DNA of 64,000 bases from Methanocorpusculum sp. (GCF_030655665.1 NZ_JAUSPQ010000004.1:34948-98947), one strand, 5' to 3'. Numbered from the stretch's first letter, positions 25,984-36,046 are shown. Numbers and translations are program-made. Notes: generated from the sequence alone by a model not told the origin.

Positions 25984-27303
25984 ATGAGTAAAAGATTAAC
26001 TGATATTATCTGCCCATTCTGCGGTACTCTTTGTGATGATATTGAAATTGACGTCAGCGATGACGGCAAACAGATCCTTGAAGTGTACAATGCATGTGCC
26101 ATCGGATCCGAGAAATTTCTTCATGTCCAGTCACCTGATCGGATCACTCGCCCGCGTATGAAGCAGGAAGACGGATCCTGGAATGAAATCACTTATGATG
26201 AAGCTGCAAAGTATACGGCAAAGGTGCTGTGCGACGCAAAAAAACCGTTGATGTACGGCTGGTCGTCCACATCCTGTGAAGCTCAGTCAATTGGGCACAT
26301 GATTGGAGAACAGGTCGGCGGTGTCCTCGACAATACCGCGACCGTCTGCCATGGATCAACTCTCATCGCTATGCAGGATGTGGGTATCCCGTCATGTACA
26401 CTTGGCGAAGTCAAAAACCGTGCTGACAGAATCATTTTCTGGGGATGTAATCCGGCACACGCACACCCGCGCCACATGTCCCGCTACTCGATCTATTCCC
26501 GCGGATACTTCACCGGAAAAGGTTCGAAGAGCAGAAAAATCATTGTGGTGGATCCTCGCCCGACCGACAGTGCATCTCTTGCAGATGAATATATTCAGGT
26601 CGAACAGGGACGCGACTACGAACTTCTCGATGCTTTCCGTGCTGCACTCAAGGGTTCCCCGCTGCCAAAAATGATTGCGGGAGTTCCAAGCGAAAAAATA
26701 TATGAACTTGTCGAAATCCTGAAACAAGGAAGATTTGTAGTTATTTTCTTTGGTATGGGCGTCACCCATTCTCTGGGGAAAAACCATAATATCGACATGG
26801 CCATTGCCTTGACCTCAGATCTGAACAACTATACGAAAGCAAGCATCATCGCGATGCGTGGGCACTATAATGTCACTGGATCCGGTCAGGTCCTTGGATG
26901 GCAGTTTGGTTTCCCATTCTGTGTTGATCTTTCACGCGGCTTCGCCAGATATAATCCGGGAGAGACGAGTTCCAATGATCTTCTGATGCGTGGTGAAGTC
27001 GATGGATGTTTAGTTATCGGCAGTGATCCTGGATCACATTTCCCGATTGGATCAGTGAAAAAGATCAATGCCATCCCAACAGTATGTGTCGACCCCCACA
27101 TGACGCCGACGGCAGCTATTTCCAAGTGTCACGTTCCGGTAGCATTAGTTGGGATCGAGGTTGGAGGTTCCTGTTATCGCATGGATAATGTGCCAATTGA
27201 TTCCCGCAAAGTTGTCGATCCCCCGGAAGGGATGCTCACAGATGCTGAATTCCTCGATCTTGTTCTGAAAGAAGTAAACAAGATTAAAGGAGATGCCAAA
27301 TGA
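25984..27303 (+). CDS. fmdB: Formylmethanofuran dehydrogenase subunit B (catalytic, Mo/W-pterin)
   Basis: 439 residues. N-terminal 4Fe-4S site from Cys10, Cys13, Cys17 and Cys38 (CPFCGTLCDD, NACAIG), followed by the formate-dehydrogenase-like domain. The metal ligand is Cys122 in NTATVCHGST, not selenocysteine. This subunit reduces CO2 to formate, which passes by an internal channel to subunit A. AGAGGG precedes the ATG. Its stop codon overlaps the start of fmdA (ATGA), so the subunits are translationally coupled. Confidence 0.95.
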   Translation: MSKRLTDIICPFCGTLCDDIEIDVSDDGKQILEVYNACAIGSEKFLHVQSPDRITRPRMKQEDGSWNEITYDEAAKYTAKVLCDAKKPLMYGWSSTSCEAQSIGHMIGEQVGGVLDNTATVCHGSTLIAMQDVGIPSCTLGEVKNRADRIIFWGCNPAHAHPRHMSRYSIYSRGYFTGKGSKSRKIIVVDPRPTDSASLADEYIQVEQGRDYELLDAFRAALKGSPLPKMIAGVPSEKIYELVEILKQGRFVVIFFGMGVTHSLGKNHNIDMAIALTSDLNNYTKASIIAMRGHYNVTGSGQVLGWQFGFPFCVDLSRGFARYNPGETSSNDLLMRGEVDGCLVIGSDPGSHFPIGSVKKINAIPTVCVDPHMTPTAAISKCHVPVALVGIEVGGSCYRMDNVPIDSRKVVDPPEGMLTDAEFLDLVLKEVNKIKGDAK

Positions 27304-29009
27304 CCTCGATACATATAAAAAACGGATTCGTCGTTGACCCTGGACAGGGTATCCATGGAGATAAAAAGGATATTTTCATAGAGAACGGGAAAATCGTCAA
27401 AAGTCTTACGCATGCCGAAAAAACCATCGATGCATCCGGAATGGTGGTAATGGCCGGCGGGGTTGATATCCATTCCCATGTAGCAGGGGCCAAAGTTAAT
27501 GTTGGCAGGAATTTCCGTCCCGAAGACAAAATGCAGTCGACCTATGAACCGTATCACGGCATTCGTCACATGGCAGGCGGCACATCTGTGCCGACAGTCT
27601 TCAAAACAGCCTATGCCTATGCTGATATGGGGTATACGACCGTAATTGAAGCGGCAATGCCGCCTCTCTATGCACGCCATACCCACGAAGAAATGCGTGA
27701 CACCCCGATCCTTGACGAGGCCGCCCTGCCTATGTTTGGAAACAACTGGTTCATTCTCGATTATCTCAAACGCGGGGAAATTGAGAACGCTGCCGCCTAC
27801 GCTGCATGGCTGCTCCGAGCAACGAAGGGTTACGGAATCAAATGTGTGAATCCCGGAGGTACAGAAGCATGGGCATGGGGATTAAACTGCCTCAGTATTG
27901 ATGATCCGGTGCCGTATTTCGACATCACGCCAAAACAGATCGTCAGCGGCCTTATGGAAGTCAATGAGTCTCTGCATCTCCCTCATTCGCTGCATCTCCA
28001 TTCCAATAATCTTGGTAACCCGGGCAATTATACGACTACCCTTGATACGCTGAAACTGAGTGAAGGCATCAAACCGAACAACAACTTCAACCGTGAACAG
28101 GTGCTGCATCACACGCATATCCAGTTCCATTCCTATGGCGGAACGACCTGGGCCGATTTCGAGTCGAAAGGCAAAGAAGTCATGGACTACATCAACAACA
28201 ATCCGACCGTCACCTGTGATATCGGATTCGTTACGCTGGATGAGACGACAACTATGACTGGAGACGGTCCGTTCGAGTACCACCTGAACAAACTCAATCA
28301 TCTGAAGTGGGCAAACACCGATGTCGAACTGGAATGTGGTTCCGGTATCGTGCCGTATGTGTACAGCAAAGATGTCTATGTCTGCGGTGTCCAGTGGTCC
28401 ATCGGTCTTGAGATGGCTCTGCTCGCAAAAGATCATATGCGCTGCCATCTGACGACAGACCACCCGAATGCCGGACCATTCTGGAGATACCCGAGAGTCA
28501 TGAAATGGCTCATGAGTGAGAAAGCGAGAAACGATGTTCTCGCATCGATGAAAAACGAAGACAAAGTCCGTGACCGATCAACGCTCGGTTCTATCGACCG
28601 TGAACTGACGCTCTATGAAATTGCTCAGATGACCAGAGCAGGACCTGCAAAAGCTCTGGGTCTTAGCTCATCTATCGGAAGTTTAACTCCCGGAATGCAG
28701 GCTGACGTCGCCGTGTATCCCTATAATCCCGAGACCGAATCCGATCCGGAAAAGATCGAATGGGCATTTTCTCATGCAAAATACCTGATAAAATCAGGTG
28801 AAATCATCCTCAACGACGGGGAGCTTGTAAGCAACGGCAATAAGAAAACCTACTGGGTCGATGTGACAACCAAACCCAACCGTCAGGTTGAGCGTGACAT
28901 CGATAGGACATTTGTGAAGTATTATACCGTTACGAAGAACAACTACGAAGTCACTGAACATGAATTCATGAAAAACCCGTGTGCCGTGAAGATAGATGCG
29001 GTACAATAA
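27300..29009 (+). CDS. fmdA: Formylmethanofuran dehydrogenase subunit A (amidohydrolase)
   Basis: 569 residues, normal length. Amidohydrolase fold with the metal-binding pair His58 and His60 (GGVDIHSHVAG), GTEAWAWG, HLHSNNLGNPGNY and the DHPNAGPFWRYP block with the catalytic Asp. It condenses formate made by subunit B with the amine of methanofuran. ATGA overlap with fmdB at its start; 12 bases separate its stop from fmdC, with an AAGGAG between. Confidence 0.95.
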   Translation: MTSIHIKNGFVVDPGQGIHGDKKDIFIENGKIVKSLTHAEKTIDASGMVVMAGGVDIHSHVAGAKVNVGRNFRPEDKMQSTYEPYHGIRHMAGGTSVPTVFKTAYAYADMGYTTVIEAAMPPLYARHTHEEMRDTPILDEAALPMFGNNWFILDYLKRGEIENAAAYAAWLLRATKGYGIKCVNPGGTEAWAWGLNCLSIDDPVPYFDITPKQIVSGLMEVNESLHLPHSLHLHSNNLGNPGNYTTTLDTLKLSEGIKPNNNFNREQVLHHTHIQFHSYGGTTWADFESKGKEVMDYINNNPTVTCDIGFVTLDETTTMTGDGPFEYHLNKLNHLKWANTDVELECGSGIVPYVYSKDVYVCGVQWSIGLEMALLAKDHMRCHLTTDHPNAGPFWRYPRVMKWLMSEKARNDVLASMKNEDKVRDRSTLGSIDRELTLYEIAQMTRAGPAKALGLSSSIGSLTPGMQADVAVYPYNPETESDPEKIEWAFSHAKYLIKSGEIILNDGELVSNGNKKTYWVDVTTKPNRQVERDIDRTFVKYYTVTKNNYEVTEHEFMKNPCAVKIDAVQ

Positions 29010-29021
29010 GGAGATATACGT

Positions 29022-29822
29022 ATGAATACAGTAACAATTACCATCAAAAAGCAGCCGGATCTCTATCTGGAAGCTGATTGTTTCACGCCGGATGCACTTG
29101 CCGGAAAAAAAGCGGATGAGATAAAAGAACTCCCTGTCTTCATCGGTAAAACGGTGGAGAAGATAGGAGACTATTTCACCGTTTCCGGGGAAGCAGGACC
29201 GACCGCGGCTGAAACGCATCTTATCTTCAACGGCGATCTCACGAAAGTGAAATACATCGGAGCGAAAATGTCAGCCGGTGAAGTCGTCGTGAACGGCGAT
29301 GCAGATATGTACGTTGGTTCCTGGATGAGCGGCGGGACAATCATCGTGAATGGCAGTGTAGGTCACTTTGCTGCGACCGCGATGAGCGGCGGCAACCTGA
29401 CTATCACCGGCAACGCCGGAAATTATCTTGGGGCATCCTATCGCGGCGACTGGCGAGGGATGAGCAAAGGAAAAATCACCGTGAAAGGTGATGTCGGCAG
29501 TGACTGTGCGACATTCATGACCGGCGGCGAGATCGAAATCGGCGGCAATGTCGATGTCCATGTTATGACCCACGCCGACGGAGGAAAGGTCATTATCCAC
29601 GGCAATGCAAAAAGCAGATTAGGCGGACAGGCATCGAGAGGAGAACTCTATCTTTTCGGCACTGTTGATGTAATGATGCCGGGTTATGCTCAGGCCGGCG
29701 AAACTGAACTTACCGTCGGCGGGACAACTGCGGTATTTACGATCTATGAAGGAGATCACGGAGAACGTCATCCCACACGTAAAGGTCAGCCAATTTACGC
29801 GAAACTCTATTTGAAGAAGTGA
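29022..29822 (+). CDS. fmdC: Formylmethanofuran dehydrogenase subunit C
   Basis: 266 residues with at least seven glycine-rich repeats of the form GGxIxVxGxxGxxxGxxM (for example MSGGNLTITGNAGNYLG), forming a right-handed beta helix as in the glutamate-synthase alpha C-terminal domain. It is the structural scaffold holding the A-B-D core. Strong ribosome binding site AAGGAGATATACGT before the ATG. Last gene of the operon; the E, F and G ferredoxin subunits are not here. Confidence 0.95.
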   Translation: MNTVTITIKKQPDLYLEADCFTPDALAGKKADEIKELPVFIGKTVEKIGDYFTVSGEAGPTAAETHLIFNGDLTKVKYIGAKMSAGEVVVNGDADMYVGSWMSGGTIIVNGSVGHFAATAMSGGNLTITGNAGNYLGASYRGDWRGMSKGKITVKGDVGSDCATFMTGGEIEIGGNVDVHVMTHADGGKVIIHGNAKSRLGGQASRGELYLFGTVDVMMPGYAQAGETELTVGGTTAVFTIYEGDHGERHPTRKGQPIYAKLYLKK

Positions 29823-29877
29823 TGATGTCCAAATCATTTCTTTTTTTTGGAATAGGTATTAGGATCTCTGGTTTCCT

Positions 29878-30843
29878 ATGAGCATACATTATGAACGCCG
29901 CGGTCCGGAGGTTCATACTCTGGGAGGGGTAATCACCCAGAAAAATGCTGATCTCTGTACAGTAAGGATACGGATCCCTGCAGGGGACATCACCTCGGAA
30001 AGGATGGCCGGTCTTGTTGATATCGCAAGCAAATTCGGCAATGGATCTCTCCATCTGACAAACCGTCAGTCAATAGAGATCCCCCATGTTGACCCGCATA
30101 ACCTTGAAGCAATGGAGGTTTTGCTGGAAAAAAACGGGACACCAGTCGGAGCAGAATTTACCGAAGTGGTAAATGTGGTCGCCTGTCCAGGTACAGACCG
30201 ATGCAAACTTGCAAATATCGACAGCAGTACTCTTGCCAAAGAAATCGACAAACGCTTTTTCCGGATGGAACTTCCGCTTCGCATACGTATTGCAGTATCA
30301 TCCTGCCCGAACTCCTGTGTTTCCAGTTGGGTCAGTGATATTGGTATCATCGGCGTCCAGAAGCCGATAAGAAACCCTACCCTCTGCTCAGGATGCGGCA
30401 CGTGTGTTGATTACTGTAAAGAAAAGGCACTCCTCGTTAAGCATGGTGCGGTCATTCTCAATGAGGGTCTGTGTACGACCTGCGGCAATTGTATCCATAC
30501 CTGCCAGTTCAACGTGATAACCGGCAAACCATTGGGTTATCAGATAATGGTCGGCGGCAGTCACGGGCGCTTCCCGCATCTTGCACGCTATCTCACCACG
30601 GTCTCTACGCAGGAATCAGCGATGTTGGTCGTGGAAGGTATTCTTGATTGGGTCCGACGATTCGCCTGTGAAGGAAAACGGTTCCGCATACAGATCGAAG
30701 AGGAAGGATATGATACATTTAGACAGTATGTTCTGAAAAATGTCCCGGAAGATACGATCGAGACTATAGAAAACGTGTCCTATCTTAGTCAACTTAGTTC
30801 CACTGATACGAAGTATTCTCTCAATTTAAGACAATTGGAATAA
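29878..30843 (+). CDS. Small sulfite-reductase-like siroheme protein (Dsr-LP type) with ferredoxin domain
   Basis: 321 residues. Nitrite/sulfite reductase half-domain (about 15-80; LTNRQSIEIPHV), then the siroheme/4Fe-4S ligand blocks VACPGTDRCKLANID and SSCPNSCVSSW, and an inserted two-cluster ferredoxin domain (LCSGCGTCVDYCKEKA, LCTTCGNCIHTCQFN). Single-repeat proteins of this size are common in methanogens; their physiological substrate is not established. It follows fmdC by 55 bp on the same strand and may be cotranscribed, although a weak promoter could fit the gap. Assimilatory sulfite reduction or another six-electron reduction are possibilities. Confidence 0.8.
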   Translation: MSIHYERRGPEVHTLGGVITQKNADLCTVRIRIPAGDITSERMAGLVDIASKFGNGSLHLTNRQSIEIPHVDPHNLEAMEVLLEKNGTPVGAEFTEVVNVVACPGTDRCKLANIDSSTLAKEIDKRFFRMELPLRIRIAVSSCPNSCVSSWVSDIGIIGVQKPIRNPTLCSGCGTCVDYCKEKALLVKHGAVILNEGLCTTCGNCIHTCQFNVITGKPLGYQIMVGGSHGRFPHLARYLTTVSTQESAMLVVEGILDWVRRFACEGKRFRIQIEEEGYDTFRQYVLKNVPEDTIETIENVSYLSQLSSTDTKYSLNLRQLE

Positions 30844-30942
30844 TTGAACATGTTGATATGCCGGCAGTTGCCGAAATTCTTACGAGAGAAAATACGATAG
30901 AGATATTACTTTTACCCAGGCTTCCCACTAGTTAGGTGTACT

Positions 30943-31137
30943 ATGAAAGACGGAAATCTGCGCAGTAATATTCATCCGGGGGATGCGGTGGCGATAATTC
31001 TCAAAAAAGATCAGGGAACGGGGGCTTTGACGTTTGGGCGGGTCGCAGATATTCTGACAAACTCCCCAAATCATCCCCACGGGATCAAGGTCAGGCTCGC
31101 CGACGGGTCGGTCGGCCGCGTGCAGGAGATCTACTGA
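30943..31137 (+). CDS. YwbE family protein
   Basis: 64 residues covering the whole family: RSNIHPGDAVAIILKKDQ, LTFGRVADILTNSPNHPHG and IKVRLADGSVGRVQEIY. A small beta-barrel family found in bacteria and archaea, of unknown function. AGGTG lies five bases before the ATG. Its last 7 bases overlap the convergent DUF89 gene. Confidence 0.85.
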   Translation: MKDGNLRSNIHPGDAVAIILKKDQGTGALTFGRVADILTNSPNHPHGIKVRLADGSVGRVQEIY

Positions 31138-31988
31138 CGCCGGAGAATAGCGATCATCTCACCTTTTTTTGCGCCAACGTCTCTGCCGACCGCGTCACAT
31201 TTTACCATCAGCAGATAGGCGACCGGCGGCCGGATCGAATACTCGGTCAGGCTCTCGTAGTTTGCAAGACCCTTTGCAATGATCAGCGTTGCGTTATCGA
31301 CCGCGTCACGGACTTCAGGCGGGAAGTATGGCGGATGTGCCCCAAGCTGCGCCCCGCCGCCCGAATGATACACAATATCCGCCGCATCTTCGAGACGGAT
31401 CTCGGCCGCCTCTTGTACCGTCACATCATTGAGCATCGGTTTTTCCTTTACGACGATGGTCACGTGTGATCCGTTCTTCCGTAATTCTTCGCAGAACAAT
31501 TTGTCAAAGATGATCTCGCCGCAGTTGTCGGTGAAGTAGACCACCCGGTCAGCCAGCTGGAAGAACTCTTCCGAGTCGTCAAGAGCCAGACTTCGGGCAA
31601 GCATCTTCTCGAAGAATGCGACCAGATCTGCCGAGACCTCGTGCCCGGTCACGCCGTAATCGATGGTGTTCCCGATGATCGCGGCGGTCATGTAGTCATG
31701 AAGGGTGTGGAGTTTCGGACGAACTGCCGAGGCCACACGGATCGCGGCGGCGTTGTCCTCTTTTTTCATAGCAGCATACGGATCGTCCGAGCCGATCGCG
31801 GCATAACAGGTTCGGTGAACTTCGCCGGCGGCGACCGCTGCACGCGGATCCTCCTCGAGGTACCGGTCATACACTTCCGTGCATTCGGCATTGACCCTGG
31901 CCAAAACCTCCTCGTCGTTTGTTACGATCTGTGATTGTGAACGGACTTTTGTCAGCAGACAAGTCCTGCATTCAGGTGCTAACTTCAT
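31131..31988 (-). CDS. DUF89 (ARMT1-like) damage-control phosphatase
   Basis: 285 residues. ECRTCLLTKV at the N-terminus, the metal-site block VVYFTDNCGEIIFDKL, VVKEKPMLNDVT and the final ADIVYHSGGGAQLG/IIAKGLANYESL segments are those of DUF89. The family comprises metal-dependent phosphatases acting on damaged or overflow sugar phosphates and related metabolites; this archaeal substrate is unknown. The ATG lies 22 bases downstream of tRNA-Pro on the same strand, with GGAG seven bases before it, so it may be expressed by readthrough from the tRNA promoter. Confidence 0.85.
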   Translation of the reverse strand: MKLAPECRTCLLTKVRSQSQIVTNDEEVLARVNAECTEVYDRYLEEDPRAAVAAGEVHRTCYAAIGSDDPYAAMKKEDNAAAIRVASAVRPKLHTLHDYMTAAIIGNTIDYGVTGHEVSADLVAFFEKMLARSLALDDSEEFFQLADRVVYFTDNCGEIIFDKLFCEELRKNGSHVTIVVKEKPMLNDVTVQEAAEIRLEDAADIVYHSGGGAQLGAHPPYFPPEVRDAVDNATLIIAKGLANYESLTEYSIRPPVAYLLMVKCDAVGRDVGAKKGEMIAILRRQ

Positions 31989-32009
31989 AAAAATACTCCA
32001 AAACAGGTA

Positions 32010-32082
32010 TGGGGCCGCCGCGATTTGAACGCGAGTCAGAAGACCCCCAGTCTCCTAGGATTCCAGGCTACCCTACGGCCCC
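32010..32082 (-). tRNA. tRNA-Pro(GGG)
   Basis: 73 bases fold as a cloverleaf on the minus strand: acceptor GGGGCCG/CGGCCCC, anticodon stem GGAGA/TCTTC with loop CTGGGGG (anticodon GGG), T loop TTCAAAT, four-base variable loop, discriminator A. No intron and no encoded CCA. A box A-like CTTAATAAA lies at 32111-32119, about 30 bases upstream. Confidence 0.95.
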
Positions 32083-32152
32083 TTGCTCCACTAATATTGG
32101 CTCTCATCTCTTTATTAAGTTGCGGTTTTGCCGGCTGGAAATCCCGGATTTT

Positions 32153-33565
32153 CTATTTGTCCCGTGCCGGATCTTTCACGACTGCCGAGAAGATCAGCGC
32201 CGCGGCTGCGATGAGGATCCCGACCGCATTCGTGATATGGAATCCGTACATGAACACTGAGTAATCCAGATCGGCAAATGAAACGACACTGCCCACAGCA
32301 GATGTCAGAGCGGTGAAAACCGCGGCATACAGCGCGATCCCAACCACACAGCCGAAGTACATCGTTGTGATCATCAGTGAGGAACCGGTCCCCTCCTCAC
32401 CTTTCGGCATATGCTCGACGATCCGGCTGGACCCCGCCCCCCCGCCGATACCCCAGACCATTCCCATCAGAACCAAACTGCCGACCAAGGGGATCAGACC
32501 CCATTCAGGAACGATGAACGCATAGATCAGGTTCGTCACTGAGAGGACACCGAACGCGGCGATAACAAACCCGCGCCTTCCAGTCATATCCGACCAGTGA
32601 CCAAGGGGGATACTCAGGAGAGCAGTGACCGCCGCGGGGATGAAGAGAAGGAGACCGCTCGCTGCCGGATCGAAGTTCATCCCGGCCGATAAATAAAACG
32701 GCAGAAGATAGAAAAAGCCGGTACTGGTGATCTGGGCGATCAGAAACGCGGTCACCACGAATGTCAGCGGCCGCTTTTTGAAGACACGGATGTTGAGGAT
32801 CGGATGACTGCTTCTCAGTTCGGCTGCACAGAAGAGGACGAGCGAGACAAGAGAGACGCAGAGTGCGCCGATGATCAGCGGATCAGAAAGACCCAGATGC
32901 GGCAGGCGTTCCAGGGCAAACACGCATGAGACCATCAGACAGAACAGAGCGACCGCGCCGGTGAAATCGAAGGGGGAACGCTCCGGGACCGAAGCACGCG
33001 GGATTATTTTGAGGGCAAACAGGACGGCAAAGATCCCTATCGGGATGTTGATGAAGAAGATCCAGTGCCAGGAGAGGAAATGAGTGATGACCCCGCCGAT
33101 CGCGGGACCGATCGCAAACCCGATGGAGCTTGCCGCGGTGAGAACACCCATCGAGACCCCGAGCATCTTTGCCGGGAGATATTTGACGCAGATCATCGGC
33201 GTGGAGGCTGCGATCATCGAGGCCCCTGCTCCCTGGAAGACCCGTGAGATGATGAGGAGCGTGAGGTCGGGGGACAACCCGCAGACGACCGAGCCAAGGG
33301 TGAACAGAATGAAACCCAGGATGAAGAGGATCTTTACGTACCCGCGGTCGGCGAGTTTTCCAAAGATGAGAATGAGACCGGCGAGCGTCAGGAGATAGGC
33401 GACGCTGACCCAGGAGATCGTGCCCGTGTCGGCTCCGAACTCCGCGGCGATCACCGGGAGGGCGATGTTGACGACCGATCCGTCGAGTGCGTCCATGAAG
33501 ACCGCAATGCCCACGGCTACAAGGAGCAGTTTCTGACGGAACGGGTCTAAAATGATCGCGGTCAT
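32153..33565 (-). CDS. MFS drug-efflux-type transporter (DHA2/EmrB-QacA family)
   Basis: 470 residues, about 14 hydrophobic segments. Motif VFMDALDGSVVNIALP in TM1, WVSVAYLLTLAG, and GKLADRGYVKILFILG in the first cytoplasmic loop are typical of the 14-TM DHA2 subfamily. It should export small hydrophobic compounds in exchange for protons. Monocistronic; it starts at ATG 33565, next to a dispersed repeat. Substrate unknown. Confidence 0.85.
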   Translation of the reverse strand: MTAIILDPFRQKLLLVAVGIAVFMDALDGSVVNIALPVIAAEFGADTGTISWVSVAYLLTLAGLILIFGKLADRGYVKILFILGFILFTLGSVVCGLSPDLTLLIISRVFQGAGASMIAASTPMICVKYLPAKMLGVSMGVLTAASSIGFAIGPAIGGVITHFLSWHWIFFINIPIGIFAVLFALKIIPRASVPERSPFDFTGAVALFCLMVSCVFALERLPHLGLSDPLIIGALCVSLVSLVLFCAAELRSSHPILNIRVFKKRPLTFVVTAFLIAQITSTGFFYLLPFYLSAGMNFDPAASGLLLFIPAAVTALLSIPLGHWSDMTGRRGFVIAAFGVLSVTNLIYAFIVPEWGLIPLVGSLVLMGMVWGIGGGAGSSRIVEHMPKGEEGTGSSLMITTMYFGCVVGIALYAAVFTALTSAVGSVVSFADLDYSVFMYGFHITNAVGILIAAAALIFSAVVKDPARDK

Positions 33566-33602
33566 GGAAGATGGTTATAGTTTGGTTTCTGGAGATATAA
33601 AC

Positions 33603-33778
33603 TCGTCCAGAGGCGGGTTGGATGCTGAAAGCGGACGACCTCAGCGGAGGCTGGCTGTCCCGTAGGGGCGGCCTCAGTTGAGCAAGTTTTCGAAGGAAAC
33701 TTGCGAGTCAAATCTTTGATTTGCGACTGCGGGCTTTGATCCTGCGCATAATTCCGGTTTTTGTTTTGATTTGCCGTA
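33603..33778 (+). repeat. Mosaic hairpin repeat plus module D upstream of feoA
   Basis: A truncated first unit (hairpin 1 only) is followed by a full one with hairpin 1 CCC-GTA-GGG and an enlarged hairpin 2, GCAAGTTT and AAACTTGC around a 7-base loop (33682-33704). Module D (33744-33778, starting GCGCATAATTCCGG) recurs at 38649-38677. The element fills the divergent gap between the MFS gene and feoA and may carry part of the feo promoter region. Confidence 0.7.
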
Positions 33779-33854
33779 ATTTTTCCGGGGGGTTGGAAGT
33801 GTCCAAAACTCCTTCGGCTCCCGGATATACGTGCCGAAAAAGAGAGTGATTTGT

Positions 33855-34100
33855 ATGCAAAATGAATCAGTTCGGTTATGCGATATTCCGAATGGAAGAT
33901 CCGCATCGATCCTTGGATTTATCGATGGAACAAACTTCGGCTTTCAGAGCAGATTACTCGAACTCGGACTCACCCGAGGCAGCCTCGTTCGTGTCACTGG
34001 TTTTGCTCCGCTCGGCGACCCGATGATGGTATCAGTCAAGGGATGCCAGCTTGCCATACGAAAAGAAGATGCAGCCTATATCCAAGTGGTCACCGCATGA
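33855..34100 (+). CDS. feoA: Ferrous iron transport protein A
   Basis: 81 residues from ATG 33855, preceded by GAGAGTGAT, a good anti-Shine-Dalgarno match; a GTG at 33831 is the alternative. SH3-like fold with [41 protein letters not shown]. It assists FeoB in Fe2+ uptake. Its stop overlaps the feoB start (ATGA). Confidence 0.9.
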   Translation: MQNESVRLCDIPNGRSASILGFIDGTNFGFQSRLLELGLTRGSLVRVTGFAPLGDPMMVSVKGCQLAIRKEDAAYIQVVTA

Positions 34101-36046
34101 AAAAGATCATCGTTGCATTAGCCGGAAACCCGAACTGCGGGAAGACGACTCTCTTTAATAATCTCACCGGGATGCATCACCATGTAGGAAATTGGCCGGG
34201 TAAGACCGTCACGGTCGAAAGAAAAGAAGGGAAAATCGTCTATGACGGCACAACGCTCGAGATCATCGACCTGCCGGGGACCTACAGTCTGAGTGGGAGA
34301 TCTCTCGAAGAAGAGATCGCCGTCAGTTATCTTCTGAACGAAAAACCCGATGTTGTCGTCAATATCGTGGATGCCGCACATCTTGAGAGAAATCTGTATG
34401 TCACCCTTCAGCTGATCGAACTCGGCGTGCCGCTCGTCCTTGTGCTGAATATGAACCGGTATGCGGATGCAGAGGGAATTGTCATCAACACCAAAGTCCT
34501 CAGCGAGATGCTCGGCATCCCGGTCGTACAGATCGAAGCGATCGATGAGACAGGAAAGGACGATCTGATCAAAGCGATACTTGCACGGCCTACCCCTCCG
34601 GAGAAAAGTATCCGGTATGATCGCGAACTTGAGGAACATATTCGTGAAGTGACCGCGATCACCGGATCACGCTGGTCCGCGATCCAGGCTCTTATTCACG
34701 GCTCGACGGATGCCGCGATCGACAGAATCAGGACCCATCTCGCCGGCATCTACGGCGTTCAGCCGGGAGAGATCTTTGCGGATCAGCGGTACGGTTTCAT
34801 CGCCGGCATTCTCCACGAATCCGTAGATCATATGGAAGCGGGCGGCAAAAATCAGTCCGAGAGGATCGACAAGATCGTGACCAGTAAATGGTTCGGGTTC
34901 CCGATCTTTCTTGCCGTGATGTATCTGATCTTCCAGATCGTGTTCACCGTCGGCGCTCCGATCATGGATCTGATCGATGAAGGTTTCGGGCTGCTCGCCG
35001 ATTTTGCCTCGGTAGGTCTTGCAGATATCGCCGCACCCGACTGGGTCGCATCTCTGATCTGTGACGGTATCATCGGCGGGGTCGGGTCGGTCGTGATCTT
35101 CCTGCCGAATATCTTCCTGTTGTTCCTGCTTCTCGCGATCCTTGAGGACTCCGGTTATCTCGCAAGAGTTGCCGTGATCATGGACAAGATCATGCACAGG
35201 CTTGGTCTGCACGGAAAATCCTTTATCCCGATGATCCTCGGATTTGGATGCAGTGTGCCGGCAATCATGGCGACCCGGACCCTGGAAACAAAACGTGAAC
35301 GGTTCCTGACGATCCTGATCACGCCGTTTATGTCGTGCGGTGCGAGACTTCCTGTGTACCTGCTGCTCGTCGGCATTTTCTTTGCCGGCTGGTCTCAGGG
35401 ACTGGTGATGTTTTCCCTGTATCTGCTGGGCATTCTGGTTGCGCTGATTACCGGGCTTCTGCTTCGAAAGACGCTCTTTAAGGGAGAGTCGTCTGCATTC
35501 GTTCTGGAGATGCCGCCTTACAGGCTTCCGACGATCAAAGGCGTGCTGATCCATGCAGGCGAACGGTCCTGGGAGTTTCTGCGGAAAGCCGGGGTCATCA
35601 TCTTCCCGGCAGTGCTGTTAATGTGGCTGCTTGCTTCGCTTCCGTTCGGTGTTGAGTATGCTTCGGCAGATTCGCTGATTGGTATGGCGGGCTCAACGAT
35701 CGCGCCGATCTTTGCACCGCTCGGATTCGGTTTTGCCGAGGCGGCCGTCGCGATCCTTATGGGTCTTCTTGCAAAAGAGGTGGTGGTCGGGGCATTCGGC
35801 ACGCTGTATGGTGTGGGCGAGGAGGGACTTGGCGACGTGCTGATGAACGTGTTCACGCCGCTTTCGGCATACTCGTTCATGGTGTTCATCCTGCTCTACA
35901 TGCCCTGTCTTGCGGCGATGTTCACGATCCGGCAGGAGACTCGCTCCTGGAAAATGACCGGGCTTGCAGCATTTGGCATGTGTGCGATCGCCTGGATCGT
36001 TTCCTTCATCGTGTATCAGGGGGGTGTTCTTCTTGGTTTTGCCTGA
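34097..36046 (+). CDS. feoB: Ferrous iron transport protein B (GTPase-permease)
   Basis: 649 residues from ATG 34097. G domain: G1 GNPNCGKTT (10-18), G3 DLPGTYSL (58-65). The G4 motif, normally NxxD, reads N118-M-N-R121 in [13 protein letters not shown], so the guanine-specifying Asp is missing. The C-terminal half (about 260-649) is the multi-span permease with the Gate motifs [17 protein letters not shown] and [13 protein letters not shown]. Imports Fe2+ across the cytoplasmic membrane. In operon with feoA; the following small gene overlaps its end. Confidence 0.9.
   Translation: MKKIIVALAGNPNCGKTTLFNNLTGMHHHVGNWPGKTVTVERKEGKIVYDGTTLEIIDLPGTYSLSGRSLEEEIAVSYLLNEKPDVVVNIVDAAHLERNLYVTLQLIELGVPLVLVLNMNRYADAEGIVINTKVLSEMLGIPVVQIEAIDETGKDDLIKAILARPTPPEKSIRYDRELEEHIREVTAITGSRWSAIQALIHGSTDAAIDRIRTHLAGIYGVQPGEIFADQRYGFIAGILHESVDHMEAGGKNQSERIDKIVTSKWFGFPIFLAVMYLIFQIVFTVGAPIMDLIDEGFGLLADFASVGLADIAAPDWVASLICDGIIGGVGSVVIFLPNIFLLFLLLAILEDSGYLARVAVIMDKIMHRLGLHGKSFIPMILGFGCSVPAIMATRTLETKRERFLTILITPFMSCGARLPVYLLLVGIFFAGWSQGLVMFSLYLLGILVALITGLLLRKTLFKGESSAFVLEMPPYRLPTIKGVLIHAGERSWEFLRKAGVIIFPAVLLMWLLASLPFGVEYASADSLIGMAGSTIAPIFAPLGFGFAEAAVAILMGLLAKEVVVGAFGTLYGVGEEGLGDVLMNVFTPLSAYSFMVFILLYMPCLAAMFTIRQETRSWKMTGLAAFGMCAIAWIVSFIVYQGGVLLGFA

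Noticed and set aside
33878..34096. N-terminal extension of the feoB frame over feoA
   Set aside because: It overlaps feoA in another frame; family N-terminus and the ATGA overlap place the start at 34097.
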